DNA from: JBLIOB01 sp047639575
GTDB lineage: Bacteria; Bacteroidota; Bacteroidia; Flavobacteriales_D; Parvicellaceae
Assembly: GCA_047639575.1 (NCBI GenBank)
Contig: JBLIOB010000239.1
Span: 1 to 6,627, forward strand
Direction of reading: 5' to 3'
DNA: 6,627 nt
The position numbers were made by a program, and so were the translations under genes. The notes beneath the pieces were generated by a model. It did not search any database, was not told where the DNA came from, and saw nothing but the letters and a program-made list of their open reading frames with translations. Below are positions 1 through 6,400 of this stretch, piece after piece. The stretch's first letter is position 1. Each line of letters begins with the position of its first letter.

Positions 1-131
1 TTAAAAACTGTTACAGTATTGTTCTGACTGAAAGAGTTAAATGAAATAATTAAGAAGGCAAGAGTAATTTTCCAATTGGCCATAACTTGTTAACCTAGTA
101 ATTCAAGTTTTGTTGCTTATCTCTAACTTAT

Positions 132-167
132 TATATAATAACTAAATGTAATGATATCTATATAATA
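132..167. repeat. Direct repeat TATATAATA, two copies 27 bp apart
   Basis: Identical 9-bp units occur at 132-140 and 159-167, with start-to-start spacing of 27 bp. Each contains a TATAAT hexamer. In DNA this AT-rich the repeat may be chance. It could also be part of an AT-rich promoter or protein-binding region ahead of the hydrolase. Confidence 0.35.
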
Positions 168-173
168 TCAAAG

Positions 174-204
174 GGATAAAGAAACATTTCGACCATCTTT
201 ATCC
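174..204. repeat. Perfect 9-bp inverted repeat (hairpin)
   Basis: GGATAAAGA (174-182) is exactly complementary to TCTTTATCC (196-204), with a 13-nt loop. Neither strand has a T-run immediately after the stem, so it does not look like an ordinary intrinsic terminator. It could be an RNA hairpin in the leader of the downstream hydrolase or an operator. Its function is unknown. Confidence 0.5.
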
Positions 205-239
205 GTGAGGAAAATGAATGATAAGTAGGCTACCCTGTG

Positions 240-313
240 CTAAGCAGGTCTTGCCATTCGTGCTTTTTCTCTTTTATGGATGAAATTAACATGAACTAAA
301 AAGTCCTGCTTAG
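240..313 (+). repeat. Long-range inverted repeat in hydrolase leader
   Basis: Positions 240-252 (CTAAGCAGGTCTT) pair with 301-313 (AAGTCCTGCTTAG) at 12 of 13 positions, the exception being a T-T mismatch (249/304). The 48-nt interior holds the short frame ATG 276 to TAA 297-299 (MDEINMN), which stops one base before the right arm. The left arm has alternative partners: 245-248 can pair with 234-237 (CCTG/CAGG), and 242-246 with 261-265 (AAGCA/TGCTT), the latter followed by a T-rich run to 275. Mutually exclusive pairings are typical of attenuators, but regulation is only inferred here. Confidence 0.4.
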
Positions 314-370
314 TTTAAAATTTTCACCGCTTAAAAGTCAATTGATCATAGAATATTTTTAATTTTCAGC

Positions 371-1321
371 ATGGCCGATAAAAGCTACAAAGAATTCGAT
401 AGTTGGAAAGGGTTTCAAGAATACTTCCCAGAACGATTTCAAATTAAAACAGGAGAAGAACCTGCCGAAGAATATTGGGATTGGAGAGATAATCGTGTCC
501 ACATAGATCGGTATGTACCTGCTGTTAATGATAAAAAAGTAAAAGTAATTCTTGTTCATGGAGGTGGAGCAAATGGCAGGCTAATGTTTCCGATGGGAGT
601 AGCGCTTCGCAATAATGGCTATGAATGTATTTCAGCAGATTTCCCCGGTTTTGGGTTAACTGATGTGCGAAAGCCAAATAGCTATTATACTTGGATTGAT
701 TTAGTAGTAGACCTTATTCAACGAGAGAAAGAGCGAGACCAAAGAGAGATCATTTTATGCGGGATTAGTCTAGGGGGAATGCTCTCTTATCAAGCTGCTT
801 GTAAAAGCAAACATGTCAAAGGTTTAATCGTTTCTGCTTTGGCCGACCCTAGAGATAAAAAAGTTCAAGTACAATTATCGAAGAACAAGTTCATGTCTTC
901 TTTCGGAGTAAAGTTTACCCAGAACATGGGTTGGGCATTCGATGGAGTTAAGTTTCCTATTAAAGACACAACGAAGATGTGGGCGATGGCCAATAACCCG
1001 GAGTTTGTAGAGAAACTATTGGCAGATAAAGTCGGCTCAGGAAGTAAAGTTTATTTAAAGTTTCTAAGGACATTGTTTCAAGCGGGGGCTGATATTGAAC
1101 CTGAGAATTTCAAAGATATTCCGGTGTTACTTGCTCAGCCAGCAGAAGATCATATAATTCCGTTTTGGGTAAGTGAAGGTTTTTATAATCGATTAGCTTG
1201 CCCTAAAGAACTGGTTATGTTAGAAAATGCCGGACATATTCCATTAGAAGAACCTGGAATTACCCAGTTAGAAGAGTCAGCTTTAAGGTTCTTAGAAAAT
1301 TTGGAAACTAGTTTTAATTAG
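371..1321 (+). CDS. Alpha/beta hydrolase
   Basis: A 316-residue cytoplasmic alpha/beta-hydrolase-fold enzyme with no signal peptide. The pieces of the fold are visible: a strand leading into the oxyanion-hole motif HGGGANG (residues 63-69), FPGFGLTD (91-98), the nucleophile elbow GISLGG with Ser133, an Asp at the end of a late strand (AEDH, Asp260), and the terminal His in NAGHIPLEEP (His289). Ser133-Asp260-His289 would be the catalytic triad. A helical lid probably covers about residues 160-235. The family includes esterases, lipases, C-C hydrolases and haloperoxidase-like enzymes. The substrate cannot be read from the sequence, and the first 50 residues (rich in Trp, Glu, Asp) match nothing I recognise. 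ATG 371 is the only plausible start: an in-frame stop lies at 332-334 with no other standard start between, and no Shine-Dalgarno is evident. The gene appears monocistronic. Its TAG stop overlaps the stop of the convergent gene by 4 bp. Confidence 0.9.
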   Translation: MADKSYKEFDSWKGFQEYFPERFQIKTGEEPAEEYWDWRDNRVHIDRYVPAVNDKKVKVILVHGGGANGRLMFPMGVALRNNGYECISADFPGFGLTDVRKPNSYYTWIDLVVDLIQREKERDQREIILCGISLGGMLSYQAACKSKHVKGLIVSALADPRDKKVQVQLSKNKFMSSFGVKFTQNMGWAFDGVKFPIKDTTKMWAMANNPEFVEKLLADKVGSGSKVYLKFLRTLFQAGADIEPENFKDIPVLLAQPAEDHIIPFWVSEGFYNRLACPKELVMLENAGHIPLEEPGITQLEESALRFLENLETSFN

Positions 1322-1683
1322 TGTACATGACCAAGATACGTAACCTGGCCGATGTACTCTTTGTCTTCTTTGCTAGCCATTTTTAGTTCAATTTTCCAGA
1401 CATAGACATCTTTTTGAAGACTCGACTCTTCAAACTTTAGAATATCCTCTATTTTGAAATTTACTTTTTTAGATTCAGCCACAAGTTCTCCCCAACGATT
1501 AAATAAATAGAATTGAAAAGAATCCCATTCCAGCATTTCATTTTGTTTGGCTTGAGTTAAAAAAGGCTCATGAAGCTTCAGTACATGTTGGTAAGATGGG
1601 TAAAAGTCTGGTTGCACTATTGTATCATGACCGAAGGACTGGAGACTAATAAAAGTAATGGCAACTAAATAAAAAAACTTCAT
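1318..1683 (-). CDS. Small secreted protein with CHU_C-like (T9SS type-B sorting) domain
   Basis: A 121-residue protein with a probable Sec signal peptide (MKFF plus hydrophobic residues to about 18) and no lipobox Cys. The mature part resembles the gliding-motility/CHU_C domain found at the C-terminus of many Bacteroidota secreted proteins: FQFYLFNRWGELV (56-68), then DVYVWKIEL (92-100) and a closing strand YIGQVTYL (110-117). These correspond to the family's usual F.I.NRWGE.V, GVY.Y.I and Y.G.VTL.R strands. The WDG-type segment between the first two is replaced by an acidic stretch (about 78-90), and the usual final Arg is not present. Normally this domain is a sorting tag on a large cargo protein; here there is no cargo, only about 35 residues between signal peptide and domain. 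It may be a stand-alone small exported protein, a remnant, or a subunit of a surface complex. The start ATG (1681-1683) gives a clean signal peptide. The gene diverges from the membrane operon to its right. Confidence 0.75.
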   Translation of the reverse strand: MKFFYLVAITFISLQSFGHDTIVQPDFYPSYQHVLKLHEPFLTQAKQNEMLEWDSFQFYLFNRWGELVAESKKVNFKIEDILKFEESSLQKDVYVWKIELKMASKEDKEYIGQVTYLGHVH

Positions 1684-1834
1684 ATAAAGAAGACGTGGAA
1701 TGTTTCAATATAGTAGCTTCTTATTGGTTAATTTAACATTTAAGAGCGATTAATTAAAGAATAGATCAAAACTGAAGCGGAAAAGAATAAATAAGAGAGC
1801 TTGGTGGTGTATCGGGACCATTGCATGTTGGTGG

Positions 1835-2161
1835 TTGTTGATGCTCTTTAACCCTGAATTGAAGCAGTTCTTCTTTCCGTTTCCTGAAGATGCTGTTAAG
1901 ACTTTAATTTATGCTTTAGTAGATTTTCTTGCAGTAATCCCCATGTTTCTATTAATTATACGGTCTAAGAATTTCAATAGGATGAAGAAAATAAGCTTTG
2001 CGCTGTTAATTGTAAATGTTGCGGTAACCTTAACGCTAGGCTACAATTATTCAGCTACGGGTGATGGGGGTTTAGGATTGATCTTAATGAGCTGGTTTTG
2101 TTTTTATTTAGTGATAGCAGCATTTTATTTACAATATTTGGACAGTGAGCAAGTTGTTTAA
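1835..2161 (+). CDS. Small multi-pass membrane protein, unknown function
   Basis: I do not recognise the family. With the first standard start (TTG 1835; an ATG lies two codons later at 1841) it has 108 residues and three hydrophobic segments at about 22-42, 53-71 and 79-100, separated by a basic loop (RSKNFNRMKK, 43-52) that should lie in the cytoplasm. The true start is uncertain. The frame stays open upstream to a stop at 1751-1753, and that extra stretch reads as a basic N-terminus followed by a Trp-rich hydrophobic helix, exactly what a first membrane segment looks like. It contains no ATG, GTG or TTG before 1832; CTG at 1772 would give 129 residues and four helices. It overlaps the following methyltransferase gene by 17 nt, so the two are probably co-transcribed and translationally coupled, and may act together in the inner membrane. 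Confidence 0.7.
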   Translation: MLMLFNPELKQFFFPFPEDAVKTLIYALVDFLAVIPMFLLIIRSKNFNRMKKISFALLIVNVAVTLTLGYNYSATGDGGLGLILMSWFCFYLVIAAFYLQYLDSEQVV

Positions 2162-2672
2162 GCCATCAGGTTCGAAAAATAATGGTTGGAATTTAACCAA
2201 GACATTTATTCAAACTGCTTTGTTTTGGGGAACGTTTTTGATTCTAGTTCCTTGGGGGATCTGCAGCCTTGAGTCTTCCAATAATATTTCACGTTTCGCT
2301 TTTTATGGTCAGGCTTTTTTGGCCTCATCAGGTTTTGTAATCTGCAGTATGTTGGGAGTTTGGAGCGCTATTACGATGGCAATAATTGGAAAAGGAACTC
2401 CTTTACCAACAGACGGACCTCAAAAATTAGTGATCAAAGGGCCTTATCGATTGGTAAGAAACCCAATGGCCGTTGCTGGCATAATGCAAGGTATTTGCGT
2501 AGGAGTTTTTCTAGGGTCCTGGATTGTAATTGTTTATTCAATTTCAGGTGTGATTGTGTGGCACCTTTTTGTTCGGCCGGCCGAAGAGAAGGATCTTGAA
2601 GTACGATTTAAAGAAGACTACGTGAAGTACAAAGCAAAAGTAAGATGCTGGATTCCCAAGATTAAAGTTTAG
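2145..2672 (+). CDS. Isoprenylcysteine carboxylmethyltransferase-like membrane methyltransferase
   Basis: A 175-residue integral membrane protein of the ICMT/phospholipid-methyltransferase-like family (SAM-dependent). The N-terminal half has hydrophobic segments at about 20-40 and 53-82. The diagnostic C-terminal core follows: GPYRLVRNPM (99-108), a hydrophobic helical hairpin (about 109-142), then RPAEEKDLEVRFKEDYVKY (144-162) and a closing CWIP (168-171). In this family the GPYR..RNP segment, the Arg/Glu-rich segment and the terminal Y..Y...V..W.P form the cofactor pocket. Bacteria lack CaaX-prenylated proteins, so the substrate is unknown; lipids or small molecules are possible. The chosen start is GTG 2145, inside the end of the preceding gene (17-nt overlap), which points to coupled translation. 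There is no better in-frame start upstream before a stop at 2115-2117; TTG 2154 is an alternative. The 3' end overlaps the convergent response-regulator gene by 11 bp. Confidence 0.85.
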   Translation: MSKLFKPSGSKNNGWNLTKTFIQTALFWGTFLILVPWGICSLESSNNISRFAFYGQAFLASSGFVICSMLGVWSAITMAIIGKGTPLPTDGPQKLVIKGPYRLVRNPMAVAGIMQGICVGVFLGSWIVIVYSISGVIVWHLFVRPAEEKDLEVRFKEDYVKYKAKVRCWIPKIKV

Positions 2673-3390
2673 CAATCATATCCATTACAACACTTTTTCT
2701 TCTTGTAGAAACAGGAACAGTACTACCTTCTTTTAAAACCAAATATCCTCCGTCAGATTTAATATACTCTTTCACGAATTTGCTGTTAATCAAATGGCTT
2801 TGATGAACTCTTAAGAAGTCATGAGGTGTTAACAATTCATCATATTCTTTAAGCGTTCGAGTAACAAGTAATCTCGATTTATCAGAGAAATGGAACATCG
2901 TATAATTCACATTGCTTTCACATCTGATGATTTCAGATACTTCTTTGATCAAAATCTTCTCTTGTGTATTTAAAGCAATTCTCTTCGTACTACCATCCTT
3001 AATAGACTCTTGAAGGACTTCGATACTGCCGTTTCTAGGGTTTTCTAACGCCTTTTGGACTGCGTCAACTAATTCATCCGGATCAATAGGCTTCATTAAA
3101 TAATCCACTGCAGAAAATTTGAAAGCTTTGATGGCATACTCATCGGAGGCAGTTGTGAAAATAACTTTGAACTGATCAGTACCAGTAATTTCAAGTAAAT
3201 CAAAACCGCTGCCATCCTGCATTTGAATATCTAAAAAGACCAAATCAGGGTTAACTTCCTTAATTAATTTTGCCCCAGAAATAACACCGTCTGCTTCACC
3301 AATTATTTCAATTTGTGGGCAGTATGCTTCTACGTCTGCTCTTATCGCTAAACGTGCATCTGATAAATCGTCTACTATGATTGCCTTCAT
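2662..3390 (-). CDS. LytTR-family response regulator
   Basis: A 242-residue two-component response regulator of the LytR/AlgR class. The receiver domain (about 1-115) has the acidic pair Asp7-Asp8, phosphoacceptor Asp54 (VFLDIQM), the conserved Thr80 (FTTAS) and Lys100 in DYLMKP. The output is a LytTR DNA-binding domain (about 138-240), recognisable by ALNTQEKILI, the region around FLRVHQSHLINSKFVKEY (192-209) and a C-terminal VPVSTRRK (225-232). Its partner is almost certainly the sensor kinase encoded 71 nt upstream on the same strand, and LytS-type kinases characteristically pair with LytTR regulators. ATG 3390 is right because MKAIIVDD is the canonical beginning of a receiver. It has no Shine-Dalgarno at normal distance; instead a good one serves a tiny upstream ORF whose stop overlaps this ATG. 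The target genes are not evident in this window. Confidence 0.95.
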   Translation of the reverse strand: MKAIIVDDLSDARLAIRADVEAYCPQIEIIGEADGVISGAKLIKEVNPDLVFLDIQMQDGSGFDLLEITGTDQFKVIFTTASDEYAIKAFKFSAVDYLMKPIDPDELVDAVQKALENPRNGSIEVLQESIKDGSTKRIALNTQEKILIKEVSEIIRCESNVNYTMFHFSDKSRLLVTRTLKEYDELLTPHDFLRVHQSHLINSKFVKEYIKSDGGYLVLKEGSTVPVSTRRKSVVMDMIAKL

Positions 3391-3416
3391 TATATAAATG
3401 TAATAATTATGTCCAT
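3390..3416 (-). CDS. Possible 8-codon upstream ORF coupled to the response regulator
   Basis: In the kinase-regulator spacer, an ATG at 3414-3416 opens a frame encoding MDIIITFI and ends with a TAA whose last base is the first base of the regulator's ATG (TAATG). It is preceded six bases upstream by AAAGGAGA, a near-perfect Shine-Dalgarno. This arrangement would let ribosomes load at the mini-ORF and re-initiate at the regulator. The peptide itself is unlikely to matter. It could be coincidence: the ORF is very short and Bacteroidota rely little on Shine-Dalgarno sequences. Confidence 0.4.
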   Translation of the reverse strand: MDIIITFI

Positions 3417-3422
3417 CAACTG

Positions 3423-3430
3423 TCTCCTTT
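3423..3430 (-). promoter_or_regulatory. Strong Shine-Dalgarno sequence in kinase-regulator spacer
   Basis: On the minus strand 3430-3423 reads AAAGGAGA, closely matching the anti-Shine-Dalgarno of 16S rRNA. It lies 6 nt before the mini-ORF ATG (3416) but 32 nt before the regulator ATG (3390), too far for direct use by the regulator. Other gene starts in this window lack such a site, which makes it stand out. Confidence 0.45.
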
Positions 3431-3461
3431 AATAAAGTTAATTCAATTGCTAAATGTGATT

Positions 3462-6400
3462 TTAAAACAGCTCATTTAACTTCATTCTAAGTACAATTTT
3501 AGTACCCGTTTCTCCTCCGTCTATACCCAGATCGATAATTTCAAATCCTTTCTCTATCGTATCTGCATTTAAAATGCTCAGCCGTTCTTGGGTTACTTCT
3601 AAAGCTGCTGACTTGTGTTTCTGCCCTTCTTGAGCTTTGTTTTTTCTGGCTGCTTGCCTACCGATGCCGTTGTCGCTTAACGTACAGGTTAAAATTTCAT
3701 TTTCACATTCAAAAGAAACACTGATTACCGCTTGTCGGTCAATTCCTTTTAAGCCATGAATAATTGCATTTTCTGCAAAAGGTTGAAGCAACATAGGAGG
3801 TAATAAAATGTTGTCTGGGTCTAGGCCGTCTTGAACATTTATGGCATATTCAAAAGGTTCTTCCCTGCCAAAATTTTCCAGATCCAGGTAGTTCTTTAAT
3901 GTGTTTATTTCATCCTGAATCGTTATCGATTGACTCCTAGAATTCTCTAAAGTTTGTCGCATTAATTTAGAAAACTTAGAAAGGTAGTATCGAGCCGATT
4001 TTTGATCATTTCTTAAAATTAAGGCCTGAACGGAATTAAGTGAATTGAAAATGAAATGTGGATTCATCTGTAATCGCAAAGCTTTTTGCTCTAATTCAAG
4101 TAACGAACGTTCAAACTCGAGTCTTTCTTTTTCTTGGTTCACGTGCTGTTTAATTGCCCTTATCCGAACACCAATTATTAAAATAAGGATTAAACTACCA
4201 ATCCCAATTGTTCCAATTAGAAACCATAGTGTTTGCCAAAATGGAGGAGTAATAGCGAAACTAAATGTTTCTGGTTTTAAAGTCCACACATCATCTTCGT
4301 TTCCTGCAATTACTTTAAACGTATAAGATCCTGGTGGTAAGTTAGAGTAGGTAGCATCGCTTTTTTCGGATACTGGACTCCACTGTTCATCAAATCCATC
4401 TAATTTGAATTGATAATTCACTTGTTCAGGGTTTTTCTGATTAATCCCTTTAAAATTAAATGAGACATGGTTTTGATCATGTTTAAAGACTAAAGTGTCT
4501 TTTAATTTGTACCAGTCAGTAATTAAATCTGCAAATTCAGTTTTTGCAAGGTCCTCATAAAACAACGTAACGCTTGTTAGACTCAAGTCCGGAGGGATGG
4601 TGTTGATAGTGGTGTTTTTTGGATTGTACTGCATTAGGCCATTAACGGTTCCAAACCACAGGTTTCCATTTCTGTCTAAGCAAGAAGCATTTCTATTCGT
4701 TTCAACTCCTTTGAACCCTTCGTCTTTACCAAAATGCTTTATTTCCGATACTGAGTTTCCTTCACCCATCCTAATTCGGTCAACTCCTTTTTCAGAACCG
4801 ACCCATGCGTTACCTTCTTGATCAAACTCGATTAAGTATGTGTTGTCACTTGAAAGGCCCGATTCTGTTGTAATGGTAGAAAATCCGATAATGGCTTCAT
4901 GGGCACTTGCGATCGACACGCCTTTTCCTTGAGTACCGATCCACAGATCGCCAGTGGGACTGATTTTAAGACTTTTTATTTGTAGGCCAGCAAGTCCGTC
5001 TTTGGTCCGGAAATTCGTGATTTGATTAGCTAGAATGTAAGAAACTCCTCTGTTTCTCGTCCCAAACCATATTCTGCCTAATTGATCTTCCTCAATATCC
5101 GTGATAGCAGGAGTCGCCCCCATATCTAACTGTTCTTTCCAAATAGTTGATTTGTACTCAAATAAATTTGGTTGAGTGGGTTCTAACTTGGCTATTCCAC
5201 CAGATGTTGCAATCCAAATGTTTAATAATTTATCTTGAAATATATCAGTAATCCAATAGTGTGGGATTCCGTCACTTCTGGTGAATTTATGGAAGACATC
5301 TCCATTGAAACAATAGACACTGTTTCCATCTGTTCCGATCCAAATATTACCTAGGTGATCTTCCATTAAAACTCGAGCTTTTCCCCCTCTATACCCGTTA
5401 GTTGAATTATAAACGATTAAAGTATCGTTATAATTAACGGTGATTTCGTTTTCGAAGCTCGTCCATATTGCGCCTTCAGAAGTAATAATCACATCATAGA
5501 CATAGTCGTCTGCTAGCCAGTCGTTTTTTGTAATGTGCTCAAATTCTTGTCCGAAATATTTATTGACGCCACCTCCGGAGGTTCCAAACCATAAATTCCC
5601 CCATCTATCTTTTAGAATAAGCCTTGTGTGATTGGCACTCAGTCCATTTTCTTTATTGATTGATTTACTTTTCCCTGTTTTAAAATCTTTGTATAAAATT
5701 CCATCGCTTAAAGAGGAAATCCAGATTCCGTTTCCATCCAATAGAATATCATTCATTGCAAACACTGGAGTTTCGATGAAGGAAAAGTCAGATCCATCAA
5801 ATTTGTTCAACCCCCCACCAAAGGTGGAAATATAGATTCCACTTTCATTTCCTTCAATTCCCCTAGTAGACTTATTAGTAAGACCATCTCGTACGCTGTA
5901 TGTTCTAAATTCATCACCTTGAATTTTAATAACACCATCATCGCTACTTGCCCATATAGATCCGTCTACGTGTTCATAGATATCATAGATTAATCGATTG
6001 AAAATTTTGTTTATTCCAGTCCAGTACTTGAACTTTTCATCTTTGTACTGATAAAGACCCTTACTGGTACCAATCCATAGAACTCCATTTTTGCCTTTCA
6101 AAAAGCAATTAACCGTAAGGTTCGGCAGATCATTTATTTTGAAATTGTGAAATGAAATACCGTTATATATGCTTATACCATCATTAGTTCCAATCCATAT
6201 GTTATTCTCTTCATCTTCATAGAAAGCAGTAACGTAGTTATTAACTAATCCATCTTTTGATGAGAAATTCTTGAATTTTTTACCATCGAACCTACTTATT
6301 CCTCCTCCTTTTGTTCCCATCCAGATATAGCCTCGAGAATCTTCGAGCATGTCATATACTTGGGATTGAGCTAAACCTTCGCCAACAGAATAAGTTTTGA

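Larger units (their letters stand above)
1..370. other. Non-coding upstream region with inverted repeats
   Basis: I see no convincing gene here: every frame on both strands is interrupted by stops at short intervals. The first bases could be the tail of an upstream gene on the + strand (short open frames end at 27 and 44), but nothing identifies one. The stretch is AT-rich and holds a direct repeat TATATAATA (132-140 and 159-167), a perfect 9-bp hairpin (174-182 with 196-204), and a longer inverted repeat (240-252 with 301-313) that encloses a seven-codon mini-ORF (276-299). Two TATAAT-like hexamers (134-139, 161-166) lie in the AT-rich part, but Bacteroidota promoters normally use TAnnTTTG, and I found no exact copy on the + strand here. 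The region probably carries the promoter and 5' leader of the hydrolase gene. Confidence 0.6.

Noticed and set aside
1..44. Possible tails of an upstream plus-strand gene (frames ending at 27 and 44)
   Set aside because: Nine to fourteen codons are not enough to tell a gene end from chance.
6..118. GTT-containing strings (6-16, 85-95, 108-118) as LytTR binding sites
   Set aside because: They do not fit the paired direct-repeat pattern of LytTR/AlgR sites with proper spacing.
226..270. Resemblance of the CTGTG...CAGGTC stretch to a small SRP RNA or known riboswitch
   Set aside because: The conserved SRP loop (GGAAG...AGCA-type core) is missing on both strands, and no riboswitch core I know fits.
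359..559. Minus-strand open frame of 66 codons
   Set aside because: It lies mostly antisense to the start of the hydrolase, whose family motifs are clear; its Phe/Ile-rich composition is what antisense of Lys/Glu-rich coding gives.
1727..1737. Palindrome GTTAATTTAAC in the divergent spacer as an operator
   Set aside because: An 11-bp palindrome of A, T and end G/C is expected by chance in AT-rich DNA, and nothing else supports it.
2360..2599. Plus-strand open frame of 79 codons
   Set aside because: It lies inside the methyltransferase gene in another frame and shows no family motif, while the methyltransferase frame carries GPYRLVRNPM and the terminal motif.
4045..5835. Three plus-strand open frames (4045-4326, 4597-4821, 5632-5835)
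   Set aside because: All are antisense to the sensor kinase, which is intact with all expected domains; they have no recognisable content.
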